Positions 7,074 to 16,945 of a DNA stretch of 64,000 nucleotides are shown here, in pieces. Position 1 is the first letter of the stretch, and each line of letters opens with the position of its first letter. The position numbers and the translations under genes are program-made. Source of the stretch: Prostheceraeus crozeri (lineage: Eukaryota; Platyhelminthes; Polycladida; Euryleptidae); assembly GCA_907163375.1 (NCBI GenBank), contig CAJQUW010008010.1, positions 98,246 to 162,245 of the forward strand, read 5' to 3'. Under the pieces are notes generated by a model. That model searched no databases and had not been told where the DNA came from. It worked only from the letters and a program-made list of their open reading frames with translations.

Positions 7074-10000
7074 ATGGTAAGTTGAAAATTTCTTCACTCA
7101 TCTCCCTCAAACGTGTGGCTAATAGCATCTTCCTCAATTTCAGGTATCAACTTCATCACCAACACCCTCCCTTCTCGAGGAAAGTTTAGAGTTGTTGAGT
7201 CAAGGTAGGTTGTAACAATACACTGAGACTTGAACAGAGATGAAAGAATGATTTCTCTTTCAGGTGATGTGAGTTCCAGCTCAGGACTCTCGCGACAAGG
7301 CAACGAGTGGGAATGTGCCGACTGCGGACATATGTTTACAAGGAAGCACAGTCTCCTTCGACACATCAAACAACGTGTGTGTCAACGCAAAGCGGCGTCA
7401 ATCTCCGGAGGTAAAGTTGATTCTGACGATGACATCTCCTTTCCTTGCGATTTGTGCCCTCTTTCTTTTGATAGTCACTTTCAGCGATCTTCGCACAGAC
7501 TTCAACACACGCATGCAAATGATCACTACACCAACGGTACCTCTACCATCTCCCTCATTAATGTTTCACATAATAATTTAGTACGCGACTACTGCATGGA
7601 GTCCAATACTCAAATAGTAGATTTTCCTGAGTGGCTCCTTCAAAATTCAAACATTATCGAAGCGCTCTTCAACAATTTAGACAATTTTAGAATGAAGGCG
7701 CTCATCTACCTTAAACTAAAATATATTAAGATAGATTTTCAAACGGGTCAAGTGACGGAGAGAATACAGTTTCATGTTCCTTCCTCTTCCGCAACCGAAG
7801 TTGTAGACTGCGAGTCTTGGCTAAATTTTCACATTCAATGTTTAAAATCAAATGTAGATAAATTCAATCAACGCGACAGCGCTCTCAGTTTTGATGGTGT
7901 GGACTCAGCCATATTCAAAATTTCACTATTAGAAAGTCATGCAGCTCGAGGTACATTTAAACTACCAAAAACGTTGTATAATAAGAAAGCTGTCATCAAT
8001 GTCGATTGTAAATCACAGTGTTTCAAATATGCAGTCCTATCCATCCTTCACTATAATGATATCAACGCGAATCGAAATCATACCTATAGCTATAGACAGT
8101 GGGAGGATGAACTAGACTTTGAAGGTTGTGATAGTAACAACATGAAAATCAAAGATGTAGAAACGTTCGAAAAACATAATAAGATTAAAATTGTCGTTCA
8201 CGTGTGGGAGAAGGGGTTGAAGGGTGCCCGCTATAATTCACGTTCAACTTGTTATGAACGTGTAGTCAACCTCTTATTAGTAAAACAAGATGATAGCGAG
8301 GAATGGCACTACTGTGGTATCCCCAAAATCTCTCGCTTGTACACTCACTTGGGGCACTCTAAAAGAGGTGAACATTTTGTATGCGACCGCTGCATCCGCT
8401 CCTTTTGGAGTAAAGATAAATTTGAAACTCACTATGAATGGTGCAAGCGAGGTAAATTACAAATGGAACGCATGCCCAAAGATAAAATATTTTCACATAG
8501 GGATAATGGTGACGAATTAAGTCCCCTGCGTGTCATTTACGCAGACATAGAATGCTACATTGATGATATCATCCACAAGCCAGCAGCCATATCCTGCTAT
8601 GAAGTATGGCATGACCACTTTAGGAATAGACAAAACAAAATGCATACTTGGCAAGGTGAAGATTGCATTTCAAAATTTCTAGAATTTCTCGATAAAGCTG
8701 CTAAATTTCAACAATCATATGATTCCCAATTGCAGCGTAAGTCACTACATATGACAGATGAAGACAAACAAAAATTTGAAAGTTGCACATCCTGTCCTAA
8801 ATGTCATAAAACGTTTGATGACGATAAAATTAAGAAAGTGCGTGATCATGATCACATCACTGGTAAATTTAGAAACGCACTCTGCTCCAAATGTAACTTT
8901 TCACTTAGGTTGAGACGTCGTGTACTACCCGTCATTTTTCATAACTTTAAGGGCTATGACAGTCATATGCTCATAAAAGGAGGGTTGAGCCAGATGAAAT
9001 CGTGGCAGTTTAATGTAATAGCACAAACGAGAGAAAAATTCATGGCAATGACAGCAAAAGTACCAGTAGATAAAACTAAAGAAAATAAGACAGTCTTCTT
9101 CGAAATAAAATTTTTAGATTCATTCCAATTCATGTCAGCGTCACTAGCTTCTCTCGTTCGTAATCTCAAGTTTCTTCCCCATAGTCAAACTTTGAAGAAA
9201 CACTATCCAAACTTAACGGATGAAATAATCACTCGCAAAGGAGTCTTTCCTTATGCGTATTTTAGCTCAATGTCTAAACTAAATGAAACAAACCTTCCTT
9301 CAATTGACAAATTCCAAAACGATTTGACGGGTGAAGATTGTCCAGTAGAGGACTATGAACATGCTCAAGAGGCATGGTTAAAATTTGATTGTAAAGCGTT
9401 TGGCGATTATATGATCGCTTACTTAGAATTAGATGTCATTTTGCTGGCTGATGTCTTTCAGGAATTTCGACGAGTGGCATTAGAAGAAAACAAATTAGAT
9501 CCTGTCCACTTTGTCAGTCTACCAGCCATGTCCTTTAAATCAGCCTTTAAAATGACTGGTGAGACCATCCATCTCTTACAAGACCCGGAGATGTATAATA
9601 TATTTGAGCGCGGAATACGCGGTGGTCTCACATTTGTGAATAAACATCACATAAAATCTGAAACAGTAGGTGATGATCATATCCACCTAAAGTACTATGA
9701 CAAAAATAATTTATATGGCAGTTCACTGTCTAAACCACTACCTCATTCCGAGTTTAGTTGGTTAAATCAAGATGAGCTTGAGTATTACTCCAACCCTTCA
9801 AACATACTGAAGATTCCAGATGAAGGTGATTGGGGATTTTATTTTGAAGTGGATTTGATTTATCCATATAGCATTAAAAATAAAACTGCTGATTTCCCAC
9901 TCGCACCTGAATCTGGTGAAGTGACTGAAGATATGTTTTCACCATTCATGTCACAATTTCATAATAACTTAACAGAGTGTGGACAGCCAAGGTACAAACC

Positions 10001-11047
10001 ATGCCGCAAACTTTTGCTCACCCAATATGATAAGAAAAATTATCTCGTACACTTCTGCATACTAAAATTCTATTTAGAAATGGGCATGCTTCTAAAATCA
10101 GTTCACCGCATTATCAAATTTAGACAGAAAGCCTTCCTCAAACCCTACATAGATAGTAACAGTCAAAAACGTGCACTCGCCCAAAATAATTTTGAAAAGG
10201 ATTTTTATAAATATAAGAATAACAGTCTTTTCGGAAAGACCATGGAGGATGTTAGAAAACGTATGAACTACAAACTAGTCGTTGATGAACAAAAAATCAC
10301 AAATTGACCTCATCACCTCTTTTCATTGATAGAGACATCATCGATGAGGATCTTGTAGGTGTTAAAATGATAAAATCAGAAGTTGAGTTGTGCAAACCCA
10401 TCTATATTGGGCAAGCCGTTTTAGATTATTCCAAGCTTGAAATGTATCAACTCTTCTACAAAATATTAAAACCATGCCCTCTCGTAAAAGAGGTTCGCTT
10501 GCTGGGTGGTGATACAGATAGTTTCTTTTTAGGAATTACCACTCAAAAAGATTTAAATTTTAATGAAGTAGGCAAGTCATTAGAAAAATATTTCGACACA
10601 TCTAACTACAATCCCACTCATCCACTCTATTCCATACAGAATAAAGCCAAACTTGGTTGTTTTGAGGATGAAACAGCAGGAAGGGAAATAGATGAAATGA
10701 TTCTCCTCCGTCCTAAAATGTATTCCATGAAATTAAAAGAATGTGCAGATAGTATTAAGCGTGCTAAAGGTATATCAAAATCAATTGTTCATAAAATGAA
10801 ACATCGGTCCTATAAGAAGGCCTATAAAAATAAAAATATAACGTTTGTCAATATGACAATCTTAAAATCTCAAGTTCATACTGTGAAAACGTACACGTTC
10901 AAGAAACGAGCACTTTCAGCATGGGAGGATAAGAGGTGTTGGATAGGACATAACACATCTCTTCCACATGGACATCCTGACACAAACATACCACCACCCA
11001 AAAGAATAAAACTCACGCTACCACATTCAGGAGATGTATTGACATAA
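7074..11047 (+). pseudogene. polB: Polinton protein-primed type family B DNA polymerase (looks broken, about one break)
   Basis: This replicates the element in the nucleus. Two N-terminal C2H2-type fingers (C29/C32/H45/C51 and C73/C76/H89/H93, numbering from a TTG at 7230) are followed by a long family-specific region and a third finger (FVCDRC...). Then come exonuclease motif I (YADIECY, about 435-441), an endonuclease VII-like insert (VRDHDHITGKFRNALC), Exo II (FHNFKGYDSHML), Exo III (YLELDVILLADVF), polymerase motif A-like DKNNLYG, motif B KYKNNSLFG and motif C GGDTDSFF. All catalytic motifs are visible. The gene looks broken, about one break. No ATG opens the main frame. The likely start is the ATG at 7074-7076, which abuts a gtaagt donor, with two short in-phase introns (7077-7143 and 7205-7263). 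It ends convergent with the minus-strand gene at 11227. Confidence 0.9.
7077..7143 (+). other. 67-nt intron directly after the polymerase start codon
   Basis: The ATG at 7074-7076 is followed at once by gtaagttg. The T-rich acceptor tcctcaatttcag ends at 7143. A second candidate intron lies at 7205-7263 (gtaggttg to tctctttcag). Both keep phase with the polymerase frame, which otherwise lacks an ATG near its start. The gene at 22780 has the same design with an intron of the same length. Confidence 0.65.
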
Positions 11048-11197
11048 TCAACTTAAACTCAGTATTTTGATGTTGCTTTTTGTAGATATACATGGTTGTT
11101 TTATGTATCGCATGAGATCGTTTCTTCCTTGTGAATATATGCCTACAGTTAGCTCATTCCCCCTATATCTGTGAAAAGACTTTTTCATATACATATT

Positions 11198-11211
11198 TTT
11201 ATTTCAATAAA
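11198..11211. terminator. Overlapping convergent polyadenylation signals
   Basis: A plus-strand AATAAA at 11206-11211 serves the polymerase side. A minus-strand AATAAA (TTTATT at 11198-11203) serves the 11227 gene. The two transcription units meet within a few bases. Confidence 0.5.
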
Positions 11212-11226
11212 CATATCACAATGACT

Positions 11227-12777
11227 TCACTTTGTTTTCCGAAACACTAAAGTTATGAGGGATTTAGTATCTTTCACATGGATGCACTCTTGTAAACCAT
11301 TGGTAATTTTGATAGCAATAGAGGGTATAGTTTGTTTGACGACGGGATGATAGAAAATAGATTCAAACATCTTCTCGACTATTCCATATGAAGCGCCTTT
11401 ATCATGAATGAAATCACGTAAAATGTATTCTTTTTTCTCACCAACAGAAATAGGTAGAATCAAATCACTTTGAATGTAAAGGTGCTGTTCATGTTTATCA
11501 AGTGTCATTGGTGTTTCTATACCAATCGTATGCGCAGCAGCAAACACTGTTTGTAGCATTGAAAAACCAAAGAGTTTTTTCAAATTTTTACTCAATTGAC
11601 ATTGAATGTCATCACCCAGTCTCAGAACAACGCGTTGATTTTCAATTGAAAACGAAATGTGGTGTGTCTTTACATCATATTTACTTTTCATCACATGCTT
11701 CAACTTCTGTTGTATATAAGGATTTACTACATGAATGAAGCTTTCAACTGTATGATATAGACGCGGCATTATATTGATAGCAACTTTAGATTCTTTATAA
11801 GACTGGTAAATTTTCTTGATGCGATCGCCATAGATGTCCACCCACCATTCATCATTAACTGAATCAGCTTTAGTGTGATATTCATGAGAAGCATACACCA
11901 CACCGCTTCCAATAATAGGTGTATAATGTCTTACAAAATGACGCAAGGTTGGAGAGAAATAAACTGTAAGTTTGTCATTATATTTCTGAATAACCAACTT
12001 ATTTTTGTTCGCCATAATTTTCTCTCCATACTTCTTACCCACAGTCTCATTCCATCGTTTTACTAACTCAATAAGTGATAAAGGTTGAACACCACGCTTT
12101 TTCAAAATGATGCGTTCTTCGCATTCTACAACATCTTCATCAAATATTTTAAATCTATAATGAAATTTGTTGATTCGATTTGAATAAACTTTTTTAACAT
12201 TTGCAGTAGCAATTGATGTTAGATGTAGTCCATGACCAAAACCAAGATGTGGATAGAATTCATTATCCAACCTCAGCGTAAGACCTTTAGTAAAAGAATG
12301 AAAGCGGAGGAACTGTCTCCCACTCCAATGATAAATAGTAAACTCATAAGCTTTCTGATTTTTATTCTTCATGATGGAAGTATTACCACTGTTGAATGCC
12401 TTAATAATTTTCTCATTCCCAAATGGCTCATAAGAATCTGATTTTATCTGAATCCATTCATAGTTCCACTTTCCATCTGATGTTAAATTGTATGGGAACT
12501 GAAATGCATTATTCATCGTTATTCCATCATGGGTGCGAGGAGTCAATATCATTTCTTCCAAATCATTCACATTCTGAATATTGCTATCATAGCAAATACT
12601 AGAAACGCCAACCTCCCATTCACCTTCTAAATGCAGTGGGCGATTTAATTCTACTCGATAGTCTGATGGTTTATTTTTGGGAAATTTATTCATAGAAGCA
12701 TTACTGGGCAAGTAGATTAGAAACGAGTCCTTATTTTCACTTTCCATATTATTCACATTGGAAAAATATATTAGCAT
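11227..12777 (-). CDS. Large conserved Polinton protein, paralogue of the 12787 gene (516 residues)
   Basis: It opens at an ATG at 12777, but the second in-frame ATG at 12747 (MESENKDSFLIYLPSNASM) is the likelier start. The N-terminal pattern of LPSNAS, a Pro/Asn stretch, then LNRPLHLEGEWEVGVSSICY is shared with the next gene (LLSNAATKRF... LNGNWEVGVTQLVY). A later shared block is ESFIHVVN/KLVVDYLN followed by a beta-rich hydrophobic segment. No membrane segment or enzyme motif is visible. Long proteins with this LxSNAS...GxWEVGL opening commonly accompany the capsid gene in invertebrate Polintons, so I infer a virion-associated role. Receptor binding is possible but unproven. The frame looks whole. 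Confidence 0.7.
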   Translation of the reverse strand: MLIYFSNVNNMESENKDSFLIYLPSNASMNKFPKNKPSDYRVELNRPLHLEGEWEVGVSSICYDSNIQNVNDLEEMILTPRTHDGITMNNAFQFPYNLTSDGKWNYEWIQIKSDSYEPFGNEKIIKAFNSGNTSIMKNKNQKAYEFTIYHWSGRQFLRFHSFTKGLTLRLDNEFYPHLGFGHGLHLTSIATANVKKVYSNRINKFHYRFKIFDEDVVECEERIILKKRGVQPLSLIELVKRWNETVGKKYGEKIMANKNKLVIQKYNDKLTVYFSPTLRHFVRHYTPIIGSGVVYASHEYHTKADSVNDEWWVDIYGDRIKKIYQSYKESKVAINIMPRLYHTVESFIHVVNPYIQQKLKHVMKSKYDVKTHHISFSIENQRVVLRLGDDIQCQLSKNLKKLFGFSMLQTVFAAAHTIGIETPMTLDKHEQHLYIQSDLILPISVGEKKEYILRDFIHDKGASYGIVEKMFESIFYHPVVKQTIPSIAIKITNGLQECIHVKDTKSLITLVFRKTK

Positions 12778-12786
12778 ACGTTTGCA

Positions 12787-14184
12787 TTAACTCTTCATTC
12801 GGAAATGGAGTGTGATACTTGTCACAGCATCTTTATGAAAAGGAATCAACGCACCAGCATCGTCATAAATGGCAATATCAATTTGTGGGATGTAGTTTGA
12901 TTTCAGCTTTGTATAATGCACTTTCTTGAAAGTATGCTCAGATAAAATACTGCAGCTTTTTGGCTGGTATGGTATCATTGCTAGCAATGGAGCTTCAACA
13001 TCTCCCACACGTACATCTTCAACAATATTGGAATATATCTGAAAATAGTTAATACGACGCGATAGCGACATGTCTGCGCTAGCTTTGGTTACAGTACCAC
13101 TTTTAAAGATATTTTGATCAAAACCCAAAATGTCCATTAGAGTTTTATCCATAATTAGTTCAATACCTTTTCCACTTATAGTGAGAGACAAAGTACCTTC
13201 TTTTTCAGAAAATGAAATATGTTGCTCATTAATCACTTCATTTAAATAATCTACAACTAATTTAACCGAAGTAATAATGCGAGGCATCAACACTCTTGTT
13301 TCATGTAAGATACCACCTAAAGGCTCTACACACTTTCTGTATAAAGATACGGTCCATTCTGTATCAAATTGATTTGACCTTTCACATGGTAAATGTTGCA
13401 TATCAGATTTTCCATGAACAGCTGCAGAATGATGTCGTAAGAACTGATGAAAATCTTTTGAACAAACTAATACTAGATCATCATCATTTAATTTGCTTAT
13501 TGCAATATGATTAGATGATTTAATATAAGTCAATGTTGCCACTTGTTTGCCATCAACTCGAAGGAGATAATTAAATTTCTTCAATAATGTTTCAGGAGTC
13601 ATGTTTGTCTTTCTTGGCTTAATCACAATCTTCTTCACCAACGTCTTCTCATTTCTTGGAATAAGATCTACATAATAAGCTTCCTCTCGATATATTAACT
13701 GTTTATGACCACTTATGTGGTAATTAACGTTAAAATTATCATAGCTTGTTAAGGCGCTAGCGAGGTAACCTAAATCATTTCTTAAACTTGGACTTAAACC
13801 AACAATCCAATCTTTCTCAACTACATGATGTACATAATTATAATCATCATTGTGCGGAGTAAATTGGACAATATGTTTACACGCTTTATTCAAGAAATCA
13901 TATATAAACTTTTTACATGATAAGAGATCTTTCTTTGGCCACTGTGGAATGTATACTCGGCACCCCTTTTCACATTGATAAGCAGCTGTACGCCTCATAT
14001 TAATAGTCATCACCTCATGATCAAAAGTATAGACACAGTTGCTATAAACAAGTTGAGTGACACCCACTTCCCAATTTCCATTTAGCTGTTGTGCATGATC
14101 AATGGGAGTAGAAAAGAGTGCGGCTCGATTACTAGTAAATCTTTTTGTAGCCGCATTGCTAAGCAAAATATGATAAAACGACAT
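12787..14184 (-). CDS. Large conserved Polinton protein, paralogue of the 11227 gene (465 residues)
   Basis: The ATG at 14184 starts MSFYHILLSNAATKRF. It shares the N-terminal GNWEVGV block and the general layout of the 11227 product but is diverged, so the duplication is old. The sequence is beta-rich with scattered aromatics, and no signal peptide or catalytic motif is visible. TATAAAA lies immediately upstream of the start codon on the minus strand, and the PC4-like gene diverges from it after only about 35 bp, so the two must share a compact bidirectional control region. A virion-associated function is inferred from position and family company. The frame looks whole. Confidence 0.7.
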   Translation of the reverse strand: MSFYHILLSNAATKRFTSNRAALFSTPIDHAQQLNGNWEVGVTQLVYSNCVYTFDHEVMTINMRRTAAYQCEKGCRVYIPQWPKKDLLSCKKFIYDFLNKACKHIVQFTPHNDDYNYVHHVVEKDWIVGLSPSLRNDLGYLASALTSYDNFNVNYHISGHKQLIYREEAYYVDLIPRNEKTLVKKIVIKPRKTNMTPETLLKKFNYLLRVDGKQVATLTYIKSSNHIAISKLNDDDLVLVCSKDFHQFLRHHSAAVHGKSDMQHLPCERSNQFDTEWTVSLYRKCVEPLGGILHETRVLMPRIITSVKLVVDYLNEVINEQHISFSEKEGTLSLTISGKGIELIMDKTLMDILGFDQNIFKSGTVTKASADMSLSRRINYFQIYSNIVEDVRVGDVEAPLLAMIPYQPKSCSILSEHTFKKVHYTKLKSNYIPQIDIAIYDDAGALIPFHKDAVTSITLHFRMKS

Positions 14185-14219
14185 TTTTATATTGCTGATC
14201 TGCGACTTTGCATAACATC

Positions 14220-14576
14220 ATGAAGACTTGGATTTTGGACTCTCTACAATATATCACAGTTGATCGTGATGGAAACGTACATTTCAAAAATTCTCATGGT
14301 CATACATCAAGAGGAATTACATTAACATGGCGACAATTTGTCAACCTCAATGATATCATGAGGGATTTGGAATATTTTGAAACATTAAGATTCATCTCCT
14401 TGGGTGATCAAGTTTGGCTTCAACATTACAGAAATGAAATTCAAATCTACCATTCTCATTCCGCAAACTGTTTCTCATTTCGCAAATACAATTGGGAGAA
14501 GTATAGAAGATATATACATCGCTCCATCATGACATTTATTCGTCGTGAGTTCATCGCCCTACTATGCAAATCTTAA
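14220..14576 (+). CDS. Small PC4-like protein, paralogue 1 (118 residues)
   Basis: The ATG at 14220 is chosen because it aligns with the start of the next gene. The core YITVDRDGNVHF...SRGITLTWRQFVNL followed by a helix (NDIMRDLEYF) resembles the strand-strand-helix pattern of the transcription coactivator PC4, whose C-terminal domain ends with KGISLNPEQW and a helix. A second, looser copy of the same pattern follows (LGDQVWLQHYRNEIQIY...YNWEKYRRYIHRSI), suggesting an internal duplication like a fused dimer. PC4 proteins bind single-stranded DNA and assist transcription initiation, and the neighbouring TBP-like frame fits that idea. The assignment rests on pattern only. The frame looks whole. 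Confidence 0.5.
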   Translation: MKTWILDSLQYITVDRDGNVHFKNSHGHTSRGITLTWRQFVNLNDIMRDLEYFETLRFISLGDQVWLQHYRNEIQIYHSHSANCFSFRKYNWEKYRRYIHRSIMTFIRREFIALLCKS

Positions 14577-14598
14577 TCAGACATGACTACCACGCACC

Positions 14599-15249
14599 AT
14601 GAGTTGGAAATTAGATTCCCTACAACGTATTGAAACGGATCATGATCAAAACGTCTATTTCAAAGATTCAACTGGAAATGTGAGAAGAGAGTTTGCTTTA
14701 TCTTATCGTCATTTTCAATCTCTACATCATATCATGAAGGATTTGAAATACTTCTATATGAAAAGACATTCACGTATTGGAAATCGCATCTGGCTGCGCG
14801 TCAACAATCGGCGAATTCAACTCTATCATTCCCAACTTCATACTAACTTCACATTTCATCAAGGTAGTTGGGAAAAGTATAAAAGGAAGGTACATCGCTC
14901 AATTTACTCATTCTTTCATCATGAAGCGCCATCGCTACACCATCGTCAACATTCTCCGTCGCTTCAGACTCTACACCAAAATCGATCTCACAACATTACA
15001 CCAACAGCTTCCAAACAGCAAGTATTACCCGGGCCGTCCTCAAATGTTAGTGGTGAAGATGAACAATTCACGGAATCTTCAACTCTTCCCAAATGGGACT
15101 GTACAGATTCTCGGCGCCCTTTCTCATTCATCGGCGCAGTCAATGCGCTTAGAGCTACAGAGACTACTACGTCGGATATGGAAGAGGGAGAGGTGTGTGA
15201 TGTCGAATCTGACTGTGGACAATATGGTGATCTCTACTCAATTGAGTGA
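14599..15249 (+). CDS. PC4-like protein, paralogue 2, with disordered acidic tail (216 residues)
   Basis: The ATG at 14599 begins MSWKLDSLQRIETDHDQNVYF. Residues 1-110 match paralogue 1 throughout, including GNVRREFALSYRHFQSL and NWEKY/SWEKYKRKVHRSIYSF, so this is a tandem duplicate. The C-terminal 105 residues are low-complexity (His, Ser, Pro, Thr), ending in an acidic stretch (DMEEGEVCDVESD). That tail overlaps the TBP-like frame starting at 14921, read one base out of step. The tail could be a real acidic activation-type region or just an open frame imposed by the overlapping gene. It is probably a single-stranded-DNA-binding or transcription cofactor, by analogy to PC4. Confidence 0.5.
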   Translation: MSWKLDSLQRIETDHDQNVYFKDSTGNVRREFALSYRHFQSLHHIMKDLKYFYMKRHSRIGNRIWLRVNNRRIQLYHSQLHTNFTFHQGSWEKYKRKVHRSIYSFFHHEAPSLHHRQHSPSLQTLHQNRSHNITPTASKQQVLPGPSSNVSGEDEQFTESSTLPKWDCTDSRRPFSFIGAVNALRATETTTSDMEEGEVCDVESDCGQYGDLYSIE

Positions 15250-15382
15250 CAGTCTATCATTTTTGAAGATTCGTACCAGCAGTTACAATTTGTGTTATGA
15301 ACCCGAACTTTTTCCTGCAGCTCTCATTAGTTGTTGGTTACCTGTGCATGTGGCATGTTGTAGTATGCGTTCATTTCGCTGA
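14921..15382 (+). pseudogene. TATA-binding-protein-like transcription factor (looks broken)
   Basis: The frame starts at an ATG (MKRHRYTIVNIL). It shows the first repeat of the TBP saddle: IVNILRRF, then DLTTLHQQLPNSKYYPGR like the NAxYNPKR region of TBP, QMLVVKM, and an FPNGTVQILGA block like FSSGKMVCTGA. A linker and the second repeat follow (LTVDNMVIST and YEPELFPAALI, which mirrors the near-invariant YEPELFPGLI of TBP). TBP binds the TATA box and nucleates Pol II initiation complexes, and several genes of this element have TATA boxes. The copy looks broken (about one break), and so does its relative in Polinton 2. It overlaps the tail of the PC4-like gene upstream and converges on the protease gene. 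The TBP relationship is my own reading, but two separate diagnostic blocks in the right order make it strong. Confidence 0.75.
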
Positions 15383-15663
15383 TATTGACGCGTATGTTTT
15401 CTCAACCACTGCTGTGTTGGTATATTTGGAGGTTGAGCAAGAGAGTCAAATAGTTCACCACGTCGGTCTTCTCCAATAAAGATCGCTTTCCAATGCTCAC
15501 CGCCTAAATTCTGCGAATGAGTGTTTAGCACAATAAAGATGGGATAGTGATTTACTGCAGGTGGTAAGGTATCGAGTGAATAGACATTATCGAAAGCTTT
15601 CAACGTCGCTTCGTCTGCATTACGCTGCACTTAAGTCTTAATATCGTCAGCAGTCAACCAACT
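15295..15663 (-). pseudogene. Adenain-like cysteine protease (looks broken, one or two breaks)
   Basis: The region contains the catalytic-His block NTHSQNLGGEHWKAIFI and the acidic-residue block GELFDSLAQPP, typical of the adenovirus protease/Ulp1 fold found in Polintons, where it would cut capsid and core precursors during maturation. The related copy in Polinton 2 also shows the catalytic-Cys block STCGAFVLYF. It lies between the capsid gene and the convergent TBP-like gene, overlapping the latter's end. This copy looks broken. Confidence 0.8.
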
Positions 15664-15665
15664 CA

Positions 15666-16943
15666 TTAACGATTATACTGAAGAATCACGTCACGATACT
15701 TTGTAATTTCAATGTTTGAATCGAAGACTGCATAAATTAATACATTGATCGTCTCAGGTAGTGTTCTTTTGAACGTCAAATCCAAACGAATATTATGAGG
15801 CACGTTCGCTTGACGATAGGGTGCACTAATATCGCTGTCAGCAGTCAAATCAAATGCATAAATAGTATATCCACTCTTAAACTCTTTCATAGTCAGTCCG
15901 TTGGTGTCATCCGTATTGTAAAAGCCAAAGACATCCATAAAATGAACATAACTGCGCATAAATTGATCCGCAGCAAAATCTGGTTTGTAGGGTGGACCAG
16001 GATGACTCACACCATTTACACGTAAAGCAATTTCACTTAACTGATTGTGTTTAAAATTGAAAGGATTCTTCTTTATATTACCATTAAATGCGTCATTTTC
16101 AACCATTGCCACCATGAGGAGCTTCGGTGCTTCCGATGGAAAGAGGCTATCTTTCATGAAACTCTTTTGATCTTTAGGAATTGTAAAGGTGAGAAGCTTT
16201 GTATGCTGAACGGGGTAAATGGCATTTTGGCGGTTAAGACCTTCAGCATGTCCTCTAATGACACTTGGATTCGGTACTACTCGACGAATGTAAAGTGCAA
16301 TATCTTCCACATGAATTCTAAAATTGTCAACTTTAGCAAATGCATTCAGCGCAAATTCAGGCTTATTCAATGTCAACTTGAGTCGCATGCTGGTATTACA
16401 GAGTAAAAACTTTGACTGTCTAAAGAAGTCTAAATTTAGCGGACCATATAGCTGACATACTCTACTATCTTTAATCATAGCAGATCGCTTTACAAAGCCA
16501 CTGTTTGTTTCAACATCAAATTTTCCTGCTTCATCTCTGTACCATCCCATGGCTTCCATATGACTTTTTTGTGCTGCTGGATGAAACTGTGATACATGAT
16601 TGAAATATGATTTATAGGGATAATCGCTTTGACCACCTTCCACCTGCTGCTCTCCAATCGTTAGAGAAACATCACGAAGTAATGTAGTCAATGGTAAATT
16701 GTTCAGTCCAACTTTATGTGTATCGTCAATAGCAGTTCCATCTGCTTGCTGAATTCTAAACCTCAAATCAACCATCGCATAACTCAAATCTATGTAGTCA
16801 TCACTACCACCAGGAATAACAAATTCAATGGGGCCAGCATTCTCAGCTGTTCGAGGATGATAATCTACAATACTTGAACTAAGAATATCTGTCTGTATGG
16901 CTTGTTGATCAAACAAACAAAAACCAGAAGTTTTACACTCCAT
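15666..16943 (-). CDS. Major capsid protein, double jelly roll (425 residues)
   Basis: It starts at an ATG (MECKTSGFCLFDQQAIQTDI) and belongs to the Polinton capsid family often annotated in animal genomes as F54H12.2-like. The GPIEFVIPGGSDDYIDLSYAMVDLRF block near residues 40-65, NNLPLTTLLRDVSLTIG, YPYKSYFNHVSQ and a C-terminal block with FDLTADSD and RLDLTF are characteristic. Such proteins assemble as trimers into icosahedral shells. At 425 residues it is on the short side for the family. It starts 3 bp after the upstream gene's stop. It matches its Polinton 2 counterpart in all but about five residues. The frame looks whole. Confidence 0.9.
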   Translation of the reverse strand: MECKTSGFCLFDQQAIQTDILSSSIVDYHPRTAENAGPIEFVIPGGSDDYIDLSYAMVDLRFRIQQADGTAIDDTHKVGLNNLPLTTLLRDVSLTIGEQQVEGGQSDYPYKSYFNHVSQFHPAAQKSHMEAMGWYRDEAGKFDVETNSGFVKRSAMIKDSRVCQLYGPLNLDFFRQSKFLLCNTSMRLKLTLNKPEFALNAFAKVDNFRIHVEDIALYIRRVVPNPSVIRGHAEGLNRQNAIYPVQHTKLLTFTIPKDQKSFMKDSLFPSEAPKLLMVAMVENDAFNGNIKKNPFNFKHNQLSEIALRVNGVSHPGPPYKPDFAADQFMRSYVHFMDVFGFYNTDDTNGLTMKEFKSGYTIYAFDLTADSDISAPYRQANVPHNIRLDLTFKRTLPETINVLIYAVFDSNIEITKYRDVILQYNR

Positions 16944-16945
16944 GA

